From JAIEPX01 sp963725255 (lineage in GTDB: Bacteria > Pseudomonadota > Gammaproteobacteria > JAIEPX01), in contig CAVRXV010000012.1 in NCBI GenBank assembly GCA_963725255.1, positions 1 to 64,000 of the forward strand: a stretch of DNA of 64,000 nucleotides, given 5' to 3'. Of this stretch, positions 1-9,253 are shown one piece after another. How positions within the stretch are numbered: the first letter of the stretch is position 1; each line of letters opens with the position of its first letter. The notes beneath the pieces are model-generated. The model was not told the DNA's origin, did not search any database, and was given only the letters and a program-made list of their open reading frames with translations. Position numbers and translations under genes: made by a program.

Positions 1-19
1 CGCGTCTTGAGTTGTGAAG
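1..19 (+). repeat. edge copy of the CGCGTCTTGAGTTGTGA repeat
   Basis: The window opens inside a repeat whose 17-base core CGCGTCTTGAGTTGTGA recurs, inverted, near 39.54 kb and 42.24 kb. The other two copies extend upstream with CGGCGT, which is cut off here. Read on the plus strand the core can encode RLEL followed by TGA, so it may be the 3' end of a gene lying outside the window, as it is for the small gene at 42.2 kb. Confidence 0.6.
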
Positions 20-185
20 ACTTTTGAGAATTTCACAATAATTCGTGATCAATAAAACCACTAATTAATAGTATAGTAGTATTTTGGTTTTACTTGAAAA
101 AAATGGCTAATTTTGTTATTGATAAAATAAAGAACAGGATATGGATAATCAGTTTGTAGTCTTGAATTTATTCAGAGGGGGGGTG

Positions 186-815
186 ATGCTAGATTCATTC
201 GTTAGGCCGTGGATTGATCCTCCTCTCAATTTTATTGGTAAGAGAATCGCTGTTTATGGTGTTGCAGCTCATGTGATAACCTTAATCGGATTCTTCTTTG
301 GTCTTATCGCAATTGCTATGATTTGCATTAAGCTATACAACATTGCTGTCATATTCATTTGTTTAAATCGTCTTTTTGATGGCATTGATGGTGCTGTTGC
401 ACGCCATGGTAATTTAAGTGACTTTGGTGGTTTTCTCGATATTGTTTGTGATTTTATTATTTACTCAGGTGTGATCTTTGCTTTTGGATTTGCGAATCCA
501 AATAATCTAATATATGTCGCGTTTCTCATTTTTAGCTTCATAGGTCCAATTTCTTCCTTCCTCGGCTATGCTATTATTGCTGCAAAACGCCGAATGAGTA
601 CGATATGTCGCGGTCAAAAATCATTTTATTATTTAGGTGGAATTTGTGAAGGAACAGAAACCGCAGTGATGCTCATTTTAATTTGCATCTGCCCTAATTA
701 TTTTAATAATATTGCTCTTGTATTTGGAATTCTATGTTGGCTAACGACAGTTGGGCGAGTCTACAACACTTGGTGCGACTTTGGGAATTCCGAATATAGG
801 CTTCCCCAGCCTTGA
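186..815 (+). CDS. CDP-alcohol phosphatidyltransferase family membrane protein
   Basis: Transfers a phosphatidyl group from a CDP-alcohol to an acceptor alcohol in the inner membrane. The signature is complete: an aspartate, then DG, two residues, AR, seven residues, G, three, D, three, D (around FDGIDGAVARHG and GGFLDIVCD). Several hydrophobic segments fit the usual six-helix fold. I start at the ATG preceded by AGAGGGGGG. An in-frame ATG 45 bases upstream (141) has a poorly placed ribosome site and adds residues outside the family core. The acceptor alcohol cannot be deduced. The gene stands alone, convergent with the flavoprotein gene that follows. Confidence 0.82.
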   Translation: MLDSFVRPWIDPPLNFIGKRIAVYGVAAHVITLIGFFFGLIAIAMICIKLYNIAVIFICLNRLFDGIDGAVARHGNLSDFGGFLDIVCDFIIYSGVIFAFGFANPNNLIYVAFLIFSFIGPISSFLGYAIIAAKRRMSTICRGQKSFYYLGGICEGTETAVMLILICICPNYFNNIALVFGILCWLTTVGRVYNTWCDFGNSEYRLPQP

Positions 816-865
816 TATTTATTTTCTTCATTTTTAGCATAGCGTTCATGACTTGACCTCTTTCT

Positions 866-2014
866 TTATTTAATACCATAGAACTTCTTAGCGCCTTGAA
901 GGAGAATATCAAATTCCTCTTCGTTAGGCGTTGAGTTGCTTGCGCCCTCAATAAAAGTGCCGCCAATTACACCTACATCATTGCTACCAGTATTGGATAA
1001 GTGCTTTGGGAAAATATAGAATGAGCGTTTCACTTTTTGGCCTGATTTTGTATAATCTTCGTCGAAGTATACCAATATCATGTGTTGCAAATCTTGTGGG
1101 TTTTGATTTTTCAGCATTATTAAGTGACCTTGAACGGGTACAACTTCAGCATCTTTATTGAGCACGCTCGAACCCAGCCCGCTGCAATTTATTATAAAGG
1201 TACTATCAATTTCAGAAAAAGATTGAATTTTTTTCTGAATAAAAATAACTCTTTTTTTCTCCAAGTAATGATGAAGTCCTATCATCATCTTAGCAGTATC
1301 AACAAAAATTCCGTCGTCGTATGACACCATATTTCGCGTTGTACCATTGCCAAAATCAAGAATGACATTTTTCGCAGGTTGCATTACTTTACCAACATAA
1401 GGCTCCAGACCGGAGTCCGAACGATTTTCAAAATAGGTCGGTACAATTACTGCACCCTCTTTAAAATCTTTATTCTTTTTTGTGGCAATTGAAGCATAAA
1501 ACTTGTAGGCATCAATACCAATTTGATCAATGATTTTTTGCATTTCTGGATCATTGTCCATGGATACAGGAGCAATTAAACCACCCGCATTGTGCGATGT
1601 TAAATTGTCAAATCTCTCTGCAATTATAGTGATATGTTTAAATCCTTTTTTCTCTAAATCATAAGCAGTGAATAATCCTAAAGTACCAGCACCAATTATT
1701 GTAATCGGTGTATCTCTCCTAAGCTCTTTTGCATTTTTGTGATTTAACAGTAAGTGATTGACATAGGAAGCAGAGCCAGGTGCTAAAGTCCAACCGCTAC
1801 CGCCATGGCCATAATTATGCGCAATGACTTTGCCATCTATTTGTTCGACACTCATATTCGGTGAGCCATGTCTCATTGGTCGGTGACATAATATTTTTTG
1901 CCCTAGGTGATTTGCTTCTAGGTTTGGAGGTGTAATTTTCCGTACTTCAGTGGTTGCAATGGCCACTATAGGCGTGATGAATATTAAGGCTGCAATGTAA
2001 ATAGATTTAAGCAC
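866..2014 (-). CDS. secreted FAD-dependent oxidoreductase, D-amino-acid-oxidase-like, rearranged order
   Basis: An FAD-binding motif (IIGAGTLGLFTAYDLEKKG, about residues 106-124 from the GTG start) and the tail segment FYIFP...VIGGTF resemble the D-amino-acid oxidase fold. The motif HNYGHGGSGWT, together with an RPMR segment, sits before the FAD motif at about residues 66-76. In D-amino-acid oxidases the equivalent RPVRP...HNYGHGG stretch lies at the C-terminus. The protein therefore looks circularly permuted, and its C-terminus stops just where that stretch would begin. I prefer the GTG start because it follows AGGA and opens a good Sec signal peptide (LKSIYIAALIFITPIVAIA). An upstream ATG at 2050 has no ribosome site. 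Substrate unknown; probably periplasmic. Confidence 0.75.
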   Translation of the reverse strand: MLKSIYIAALIFITPIVAIATTEVRKITPPNLEANHLGQKILCHRPMRHGSPNMSVEQIDGKVIAHNYGHGGSGWTLAPGSASYVNHLLLNHKNAKELRRDTPITIIGAGTLGLFTAYDLEKKGFKHITIIAERFDNLTSHNAGGLIAPVSMDNDPEMQKIIDQIGIDAYKFYASIATKKNKDFKEGAVIVPTYFENRSDSGLEPYVGKVMQPAKNVILDFGNGTTRNMVSYDDGIFVDTAKMMIGLHHYLEKKRVIFIQKKIQSFSEIDSTFIINCSGLGSSVLNKDAEVVPVQGHLIMLKNQNPQDLQHMILVYFDEDYTKSGQKVKRSFYIFPKHLSNTGSNDVGVIGGTFIEGASNSTPNEEEFDILLQGAKKFYGIK

Positions 2015-2363
2015 GATGGTATTTCCTAGTAATGAGCCCGAATAGTACATCGAATATCAATAAAACCGATTTCGTATTAATATGAAATAGTTTGCACGGT
2101 AGTATGCTTTGTAGTGTCAATCTTGAAATATTTGAAATTATTAGTGACGTGAAATTAAAGAATATGTCTCAGAAAAAAATATCTTAAGCCTTTTCGCCTT
2201 GATTGGTGGATTTTGAGTATTTCGTGTAAAGATAATTTCGATGAAAATCAATGGTTTGTAAAAAAATTGGGCTCTCGTCCCCGCATAGTTGCGTCATGTA
2301 AAAAAATTACGCGAAATGGAAATTATCGTAAAAGATGTGGCAATGCTTGACCCTTTAGTTAAA
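2015..2363. other. intergenic region, nothing recognised
   Basis: AT-rich spacer between two minus-strand genes. The longest open frames are under 20 codons. I see no tRNA, strong hairpin or convincing promoter in it. Confidence 0.5.
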
Positions 2364-2807
2364 TCATACCCGATGCACTTTGCCTTTATTTTCTTCACTT
2401 GAATTGATATCGGGTGTTTCAAGAATGCAATCACGCGGATCTCTCGCTCGTTTGTTTGTCTCAGGATCAACTAAGCGCGCTATGGGGTCCGAGCGCTTTT
2501 TAGCTAAAAAGAATCGAGACAACGTTGCTGGTCGAGGTGTGCTTTGACTACGATCAAGTGGAAAATCATCGCCAAAAAGTCTCATTCTGATCGCTTTTGT
2601 TTTAGTGGCAACAGGAATTAACGCAATTTCGTTCCAATTAGCAGAGAATGCACGATCAATCTCGTAGAGTTTTGGCATGTTAGATTTTAAAAACGTCAAC
2701 AACGGTAATTGCGCAGGCGCAGTCAATAAAGTGAAGAGATCAATACTGCTGAATTCTCTAATTAATAATTTTACAGCAACGTAAATATTCAGGTTTAGCG
2801 CCTCGCG
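2364..2807 (-). pseudogene. 3' part of a frame-broken unknown gene
   Basis: This reading frame is open from about 2807 to a stop at 2364 and overlaps the end of the gene at 2758-3453. Read continuously it gives REALNLNIYVAVKLLIREF and then the sequence that a short TTG-started frame at 2726 would also give. No ribosome site precedes that TTG. The simplest reading is that both pieces were one protein of about 360 residues and that a one-base change in 2796-2810 split it. The product has a basic, polar C-terminal half and no domain I recognise. Confidence 0.5.
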
Positions 2808-3453
2808 TTACTTTACTGAGATTAGAACTAAATTGATCCAGTTGTCGTTTAATCTCAAGGTTCGAATTAATCCAACTATGAAAGCATTGACGTATTTTTT
2901 GAGCCATATCGGTATCCGCGACAGGCTGCAGGGGTTTTGTATTTTCTGCCAGAAGAAGTAAGCGCCGTATTCTGCAAAAATGTGCAATCATATCGCCATT
3001 ATCAGCCGCAGAAGCTAATAATCGTTCAGCATGTATTTTCGTATAGCGATCTATTCCAATGATTTTTTTTATTACTCGATGCATTTTGTCGGTTAGCGAA
3101 AATAAAGGCGATTTGTTCTTTAGCAAGCGATAAATCAATAATGCTTGCTCACGCCGACAAATGGCTCTAATTTCTGGGTTGTCAGTGTAAGCAATTGCTA
3201 ATGATAACATATCCCAGGATTTTTTCAGTAACCCTAGAACATGCAGATCAAGTTGATATTGTTGTTGACGTTCTTGAATTTCATCGATTGAGTCGTTATC
3301 AATATCGCCTAAAATAGGAGTTGCAGGTGTTTCTTGTTCAATAACGGGATAGAGTAATTTTAAAACCGCCTCGAGTAATTGTTCAGGATCAGTCGGGTCA
3401 ATTAAATCACTTTCTTCCATAAGCTGACGAATTGTTTCTGCACTCAATCTCAT
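2758..3453 (-). CDS. unknown protein, probably the 5' part of a frame-broken gene
   Basis: A 231-residue, mostly helical, soluble protein with no family I recognise. It starts at an ATG after AAGGAGAGT. Its last dozen residues (EYLRCCKIIN) look less natural than the overlapping alternative frame, which stays open for a further 147 codons (see the entry at 2364-2807). The gene lies between an ankyrin-type gene and a flavoprotein gene, all on the minus strand. An effector role is possible but rests only on company. Confidence 0.6.
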   Translation of the reverse strand: MRLSAETIRQLMEESDLIDPTDPEQLLEAVLKLLYPVIEQETPATPILGDIDNDSIDEIQERQQQYQLDLHVLGLLKKSWDMLSLAIAYTDNPEIRAICRREQALLIYRLLKNKSPLFSLTDKMHRVIKKIIGIDRYTKIHAERLLASAADNGDMIAHFCRIRRLLLLAENTKPLQPVADTDMAQKIRQCFHSWINSNLEIKRQLDQFSSNLSKVTRGAKPEYLRCCKIIN

Positions 3454-3543
3454 AAGACTCTCCTTGAGTTCTGTACATAATTACTTATAACAATTTCACC
3501 TCGATAATGTCAATCTGAGAAATAATTTGATAGCAACAATGAA

Positions 3544-3619
3544 GGAAAGGGGGGGGAAGTCTAAGATCTCTACATACTCTATCCAAGAAGATAGCAATTT
3601 TAGGCTTGACCCTTTTCCC
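3544..3619. repeat. imperfect long hairpin between minus-strand genes
   Basis: Arms GGAAAGGG and CCCTTTTCC are about 60 bases apart, and inside them AAGTCTAA pairs with TTAGGCTT with one mismatch. It may be a degraded relative of the GGGGTCAGATCT hairpins at 13.5, 21.2 and 22.5 kb, or a transcription terminator for the ankyrin-type gene, which ends at 3624. Confidence 0.35.
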
Positions 3620-3623
3620 ATTA

Positions 3624-5921
3624 TTAAGGTGACTGAATCACGAATGATGTTACTACTTCGTAAGTCACACTGGATCCGTCGCTTGATTCACTCGTGGTGA
3701 ATCGAGTAGAAGGTGAAGCTATTTCTCCAGATGCTAATACGTCGGCGGATAAACTTCGTCCTACTAATTCAGCAACCTTCGGTGAACTGGTAGCTGACTT
3801 GGTTGTCACGGCTGCTTTTTGCTTGGCGATAAACTGTTCATATAAGTTGATGATATTAGCAATTTCCTGTTCTGCTGATTCGCTACCCAGAGTATGCTCA
3901 GATGCATACCAGCGAGTGATATCCCACATTAATGATAGTGAATTGGGATTTTCTTCGTAATACACCTCAATAAATTTTTCGCACATGGTTGGCTTTGAAT
4001 CGAGAAAAAGCGCGCGGTGATAATTAGCTGTTGCCAAGGCTTTTAGAATTAAAGGTCGGGTTGTTGAATCGGATAACAGTTCGTTTATAGTGCTTTTTCC
4101 AGCAGCCATATCTGTAACGCCGGCCAGTTTAAATAAACTGCTGATGAGCATGGGGTTTGTTTCATTCTGAGAGTTCAGTAGAAATAAAACGGCTAACTCA
4201 TCTTGGTGATCAAAATCTTTTTGGTCTGGAAAAGCAGAAAGAAATTCGCCAAGTTTGGCTGAGATCTCAGTGTATTGCTGATCGCGAATGGGGAAATTCA
4301 TTAAAACATTTGTCAAGACACGAAATTGCAGCGAAACAGCTGAGGATTCTTTCTGTGTTTTATATCCTTTAATCATGTTAATCACGCGATTATAGGTAAC
4401 CAGTGAACATTTTTTATAAGACTGTATGATTAGCTGTTTGAATTTATTTGCATCCCCATTAAACGTAGCAACCGCTTCGTTAAGTAGATTTCGTGATTGT
4501 AGTATCCATCGAACCTCTTCTCCGTGTGAGGCAATAGATTCTAGCTCTTTGGAAATAAAAAAACTCATATTTATGTCATCATGTAATAAAAATGCCATTA
4601 ATATAGATGGATTATCCTTAAATACCTGTGTCATACAGGCTAGATTATGGTTTACATCAATATCATCACGAGATAGTAGTTGCATTACTAGTTCTATGCT
4701 TTTAGCTAGTACGGCGAAATTGAGTAAGGTTTTGTTTTCGAATCGCTTGCTGACATTCGCTTTTGGGTGCTTTAGAACTTCCTTTAGAATCTGTGATTCA
4801 GGTTTGGATTGATTAACCGCGGCTTCCATGAGGTCAGGATTAAAATAGACTTCCCCATCAATTCTTGGCAGTAGTACTTGTACAGCTGCAAGATCACATG
4901 CTGAAATAGCAGCATTAAGCGGTGAATTACCCTCATTATCACATAAAGTGACATCGACATCTCTAATACTTATCAGAGCTGTGAACATATCCGCCCTCAT
5001 TCTGCAAACTTTATCCAGTACAAGTAACAAAGGAGTGCCGATTTTTTCATTGACTTCATTAACGTTAACTGAATCAGAAGCGCTGTTGCATATTTGAATT
5101 GCCTCTTTGTAATATCCAATGTGAATTGCAAAAAACAAAGCAGATAGAGAAGTCTGAAATGAAATTCTATTAACACAGTATAGTGTTTTATCCGTGCGTT
5201 TATTAACATCGATATGTTTCGAACGACACAAAACAGCTATAGAGTTGACGGCTCGTTTTTCAACGGCATAGAACAGTAGATCTTCATTATCCAGCTGAGT
5301 AATTTTTTGTAATAGTAATTCACAGGCAGCAGCCTCATCATGGTCTACTGCAACTTTAAGTAAAGCATTTAGCTCTTTATCATCGGTTATTTTATCTAAG
5401 ATAATTTTAAAGCTATCAATTTTATCTCTGGCAATCTTAATCTTTGCTACATCGACTAAAGGGTGATGATGCAGTTGTTGTTGCTTGTCAATAAAGGCAA
5501 AGAGAAGTTGAAAGCATTCCACCTGAGTACTTTCGAGCAGCACACTATCTTCACCCGACGAACATTCAGCACCATTGGCTAATAATATCTGTACATTGTC
5601 ACTTCTTGACGCATCTAAGGCAGCTCGGAGGGGTCCGCTCTTTTTCTCACCCTCAAAATTCGGATTAACAGAGGCTCCTAATCCGATCATTAATTGCAGT
5701 ATATCGCCTGTGCCTTTTATTGCAGCGAATTCTAGAGGCGTAAAAACCTTGGTTTCGTGCCCAGTGTTGTATTTAAAACGCATGTTGATAAGATCACTGG
5801 CCCGAAAGAGTCGTATTAAAGTTTTTTCATCTGTATTGAGTACTGCCTTTGTGAATTCATCAGAAATTGCAGGTGATAATAAGTTTTCTACGGCGTACCA
5901 GCCGTCAACACGTAGTTTCAT
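3624..5921 (-). CDS. ankyrin-repeat protein, candidate secreted effector
   Basis: 765 residues with several ankyrin-like units in the first two thirds. The clearest are TPLEFAAIKGTGDILQLMI followed by GLGASVN, then PLRAALDASRSDNVQILLA, and later NSPLNAAISACDLAAVQVLL. Ankyrin repeats bind protein partners. The last ~250 residues are helical and end in a serine/threonine-rich polar tail. There is no signal peptide or membrane segment. The start ATG follows GGAG. Long ankyrin proteins of this kind are common among type IVB-secreted effectors of Legionellales; that role is inferred from composition and setting, not from a secretion motif. Confidence 0.7.
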   Translation of the reverse strand: MKLRVDGWYAVENLLSPAISDEFTKAVLNTDEKTLIRLFRASDLINMRFKYNTGHETKVFTPLEFAAIKGTGDILQLMIGLGASVNPNFEGEKKSGPLRAALDASRSDNVQILLANGAECSSGEDSVLLESTQVECFQLLFAFIDKQQQLHHHPLVDVAKIKIARDKIDSFKIILDKITDDKELNALLKVAVDHDEAAACELLLQKITQLDNEDLLFYAVEKRAVNSIAVLCRSKHIDVNKRTDKTLYCVNRISFQTSLSALFFAIHIGYYKEAIQICNSASDSVNVNEVNEKIGTPLLLVLDKVCRMRADMFTALISIRDVDVTLCDNEGNSPLNAAISACDLAAVQVLLPRIDGEVYFNPDLMEAAVNQSKPESQILKEVLKHPKANVSKRFENKTLLNFAVLAKSIELVMQLLSRDDIDVNHNLACMTQVFKDNPSILMAFLLHDDINMSFFISKELESIASHGEEVRWILQSRNLLNEAVATFNGDANKFKQLIIQSYKKCSLVTYNRVINMIKGYKTQKESSAVSLQFRVLTNVLMNFPIRDQQYTEISAKLGEFLSAFPDQKDFDHQDELAVLFLLNSQNETNPMLISSLFKLAGVTDMAAGKSTINELLSDSTTRPLILKALATANYHRALFLDSKPTMCEKFIEVYYEENPNSLSLMWDITRWYASEHTLGSESAEQEIANIINLYEQFIAKQKAAVTTKSATSSPKVAELVGRSLSADVLASGEIASPSTRFTTSESSDGSSVTYEVVTSFVIQSP

Positions 5922-6086
5922 ATTTCGACTCCAGTTATATTAATAAAATTCAGACATAATAAAAATTTAGACATTAATAGGTGAATGATATGTAAATCTG
6001 CTAGTATTCTCACAGAATATCATATATTGAACCGAAATACAACGGTGCTACGGTGTCAGATAAAAAATTAATCTTCGACGCCACCG

Positions 6087-7433
6087 TTAACGAGGAGGCA
6101 TCATGCCCTGCATTCGACGCATCATCTGAGACATTCCACCGCCTTTAAGTTTTTTCATCATTCTTTGCATTTCCATGTGCTTTTTGAGGAGGCGATTAAT
6201 GTCGGGAACTTCGGTGCCGGAGCCTTGGGCAATACGGCGTTTGTGAGAACCTTTGATGATCGCTGGGAAACGTCGTTCTTTTTTGGTCATGGAATTAATG
6301 ATGGCTTCCATTTTGATGAAAGATTTATCATCAATTGCACTTTTGGCCGCATTCACGTTCGCCATGCCGGGTAGTTTAGCGAGGAGTGAGGTGATGCCAC
6401 CCATTTTGCGCATTTCACGAAGTTGGTTGGCGAAATCTTCAAGATCAAAGCCGTGGCCTTTTTTAATTTTCTTGGCGACTTTCTCTACTTCTTTTTGATC
6501 AATTTTACGATGAGCTTCTTCGACGAGCGAGAGAATATCGCCCATGCCGAGGATTCGTGAGGCAATCCGGTCTGGGTGAAAGGCCTCGAGCGCATCAATT
6601 TTTTCACCGATACCAATGAATTTGATGGGCTTGCCTGTAATGCTGCGCACGGATAGTGCGGCCCCGCCGCGTGAGTCACCATCCGTTTTGGTTAAAATGA
6701 TACCGGTTAGAGGTAAGGCATCATTGAAGGCTTTGGCAGTATTGGCTGCATCTTGCCCCGTCATACTGTCAACGACAAATAAGGTTTCAACAGGTTTAGC
6801 CGCTGCATGGATTGCCTTAATTTCTGCCATCATTTCAGCATCGATGTGAAGTCGGCCAGCAGTATCGATTATTACGACATCGGCAGCACTGCGTTTGGCC
6901 TCTGCTATCGCATTTTGGGCGATTGTGACAGGCTTTTGATCGCTGGAGCTAGGAAAGTAGAGGGCGCCGATGCTGTTGGCCAGAGTCTTTAATTGTTCGA
7001 TAGCAGCTGGTCTGTAAATGTCCGCACTGGTCAACAGGACTTTCTTTTGATGATGGTCTTTGAGTAGTTTGGCTAGTTTTGCAGCCGTTGTGGTCTTACC
7101 AGAGCCTTGTAGCCCCGCCATCAGTATGACTGCAGGAGGCGTCGCTGCAAGGTTCAGAGAGGCATTCATTTGGCCCATAACATCGACCAGCTCGTCATAC
7201 ACTATTTTAACGAGCAGATCACCCGGTTTTAAGCTTTCCAGTACATCTTGGCCCAGAGCTTTACCCCGAACGTCATCAATGAAGCGAGTTACAACGGGCA
7301 GAGCGACGTCGGCATCTATGAGCGCTTTACGGACCTCGTCAAGGGTTTCTTGGATATTGGATTCGGTCAGACGGCCTCGACCGGTGAGGTTTTTAATCGT
7401 TTTATTCAAACGTGAGGATAAGCTTTCAAACAT
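6087..7433 (-). CDS. ffh: signal recognition particle protein Ffh
   Basis: The GTPase of the signal recognition particle, which binds 4.5S RNA and signal sequences of nascent membrane proteins and docks with FtsY. Full length at 448 residues: N domain, P-loop GLQGSGKT at 107-114, DTAGRLH, TKTDGDSRGG, then a methionine-rich M domain ending in MKKLKGGGMSQMMRRMQGMM. It is divergent from the ypjD-like gene, with only about 80 bases between them; ffh-ypjD-corB is a common gammaproteobacterial neighbourhood. Confidence 0.97.
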   Translation of the reverse strand: MFESLSSRLNKTIKNLTGRGRLTESNIQETLDEVRKALIDADVALPVVTRFIDDVRGKALGQDVLESLKPGDLLVKIVYDELVDVMGQMNASLNLAATPPAVILMAGLQGSGKTTTAAKLAKLLKDHHQKKVLLTSADIYRPAAIEQLKTLANSIGALYFPSSSDQKPVTIAQNAIAEAKRSAADVVIIDTAGRLHIDAEMMAEIKAIHAAAKPVETLFVVDSMTGQDAANTAKAFNDALPLTGIILTKTDGDSRGGAALSVRSITGKPIKFIGIGEKIDALEAFHPDRIASRILGMGDILSLVEEAHRKIDQKEVEKVAKKIKKGHGFDLEDFANQLREMRKMGGITSLLAKLPGMANVNAAKSAIDDKSFIKMEAIINSMTKKERRFPAIIKGSHKRRIAQGSGTEVPDINRLLKKHMEMQRMMKKLKGGGMSQMMRRMQGMMPPR

Positions 7434-7511
7434 AAATTGGGTTCCGTATCTCGAGTAATCAAGTTATACTATATCATTCGAATAGTGGTGACAATCCTGA
7501 GTGGAGAGGCT

Positions 7512-7937
7512 ATGCCTACTGGGCTTTTGCATATTTTTTTAGCGGTCCTTACAACAGCTGTTTTTGCCTTTGCTGGAATACAAGCGCTATTGCTTGCTCT
7601 GCAAGATCGACAATTACATCAAAAAACGCAGATCAATTGGCTTGATAAATTACCCCCTTTAGAAAGAATGGAAGCATTATTATTTCAAATGATTTGGGGA
7701 GGATTTTTACTGCTGACTTCCTTACTCATCAGTAGCTTTTATTATTATCACGAAGACGCATGGTCCCACTTTTATTCTAAAACAGTTTTAGCCTGTGTAT
7801 CTTGGTTGATATTTGTAATTTTAATATTAGGACGAAAATTTCTAGGGTGGCGTGGAAAAAAAGCCCTATATTGTACCGCGATGGGTATTGGACTAGTATT
7901 GTTGTTGTATTTTGGTGCTTATTTATCTCGATTCTGA
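7512..7937 (+). CDS. YpjD/CcsA-like inner membrane protein, short form
   Basis: Matches the C-terminal half of the YpjD (cytochrome c assembly-like) family: LLHIFLAVLTT..., GIQALLLALQDRQL, LPPLERMEALLF, then KTVLACVSWLIF and GWRGKKALYCTA. The usual family length is about 260 residues; here it is 141, and the first two or three membrane helices are missing. The ATG at 7512 follows GGAG. The same frame extends upstream to 7437 but cannot hold the missing part. Either the gene is N-terminally deleted or it is a reduced form. It precedes the corB-like gene, as usual for the family. Confidence 0.7.
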   Translation: MPTGLLHIFLAVLTTAVFAFAGIQALLLALQDRQLHQKTQINWLDKLPPLERMEALLFQMIWGGFLLLTSLLISSFYYYHEDAWSHFYSKTVLACVSWLIFVILILGRKFLGWRGKKALYCTAMGIGLVLLLYFGAYLSRF

Positions 7938-7972
7938 GGTTCAGTTTTTAATTTATATGGAAATTCTCATTA

Positions 7973-9229
7973 ATGTTTTGGTATTTCGTTATCTTAGTTT
8001 TTTTGCTGATGTTAGCTGCATTTTTTTCTGCGGCAGAAACCAGCATGATGTCGATTAATCGTTATCGATTAAGACATCGCGCTGTTGCTGGAGACTTAGT
8101 TTCGCAGCGCATTTTTAATTTATTAAAACGGCCAGATCGTTTATTGGGCGTGATACTGATTGGCGCTACATTCACCAATGTTTTTATTTCTTCCATCGCT
8201 GCGGTAATAGCAGTGAGTTATTTTGGTGATATTGGCGTTGCTATTGGTGGTTTGATAATTTCTTTTGTTATTTTGATTTATGGCGAAGTCATGCCGAAAA
8301 CGTTGGCGGCACTTCGTCCTGAGTTAGTCTCGTATCGAATCTCATTGCTGTTGAAATGGTTGTTAACAGCGCTTTATCCTATTGTTTGGGGGGCGAATAC
8401 AATCGCTAATGCGACGCTAGGATTATTTAATATTACAGTAAAAGGTAAAGCCATTGAAAATTTAACGCACGAAGAGTTGCGTACATTAATTGGGGAAGCT
8501 ATTGGAAAATCTGCGCATGATTATCAAGGAATGCTGTTGGGGATACTTGATTTGGGTGATGTGACTGTTGAAGATATTATGGTGCCTCGTAACGAAATTG
8601 TAGGCATTGATTTAGACCAACCTTGGGAAGTGATTCTCAAACAATTAGAGTCGAGCGAGCATACGCGTTTGGTTTTGTATAAAGATTCTATTGATAATTC
8701 CTTAGGGCTTTTGCACGTGCGTAAAGCACTTCATTTATTCGCAAAAGAAACTATCAGTGTAGAGACATTAGCGCAAGTTGCTGAAGAAATTTATTTTATC
8801 CCAGAAGCAACACCACTGATTAATTTATTAGTGAGCTTTAGAAAGCAAAAATGTCGCATTGGATTAGTGGTTGATGAATACGGTGATATTTTAGGTTTGG
8901 CTACACTCGAAGATATTTTAGAAGAAATTGTTGGGGAATTTACAACAGATTTTGCCAAGACGATTCCGGAAGTTTGGCCACAAAAAGACGGTAGTTTTAT
9001 TATTGATGGTGGTGCGAATATTCGAGAGTTGAATCGTAGTTTTGGTTGGAGCTTGCCTGTGGAAGGTCCTAAAACTATCAGTGGGCTGATAGTAGAACAA
9101 TTGGAAATTATTCCAGAAACTTGTTTGTGTTTGCGAATTGCTGGGTATCCCATTGAAGTAATCAAGATCGAATCGAATATGATTGATCAGGTGCGAATTT
9201 TGCCTGACTTGTATAGAAAGCTTGATTGA
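7973..9229 (+). CDS. CorB/HlyC-CorC family transporter (DUF21-CBS-CorC_HlyC)
   Basis: 418 residues: an N-terminal DUF21 membrane domain with about four hydrophobic segments and the conserved FFSAAETSMMSINRYR; a central CBS pair (VEDIMVPRNEIVGI, RIGLVVDEYGDILGLATLEDILEEIVGE); and a C-terminal CorC/HlyC domain (DGGANIRELNRSFGW). The family is tied to magnesium/cobalt efflux and magnesium homeostasis; CNNM-type proteins are the eukaryotic relatives. It follows the ypjD-like gene by 35 bases and is probably co-transcribed. Confidence 0.9.
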   Translation: MFWYFVILVFLLMLAAFFSAAETSMMSINRYRLRHRAVAGDLVSQRIFNLLKRPDRLLGVILIGATFTNVFISSIAAVIAVSYFGDIGVAIGGLIISFVILIYGEVMPKTLAALRPELVSYRISLLLKWLLTALYPIVWGANTIANATLGLFNITVKGKAIENLTHEELRTLIGEAIGKSAHDYQGMLLGILDLGDVTVEDIMVPRNEIVGIDLDQPWEVILKQLESSEHTRLVLYKDSIDNSLGLLHVRKALHLFAKETISVETLAQVAEEIYFIPEATPLINLLVSFRKQKCRIGLVVDEYGDILGLATLEDILEEIVGEFTTDFAKTIPEVWPQKDGSFIIDGGANIRELNRSFGWSLPVEGPKTISGLIVEQLEIIPETCLCLRIAGYPIEVIKIESNMIDQVRILPDLYRKLD

Positions 9230-9253
9230 TAAATAATTCGTGTGGCCATGTTA

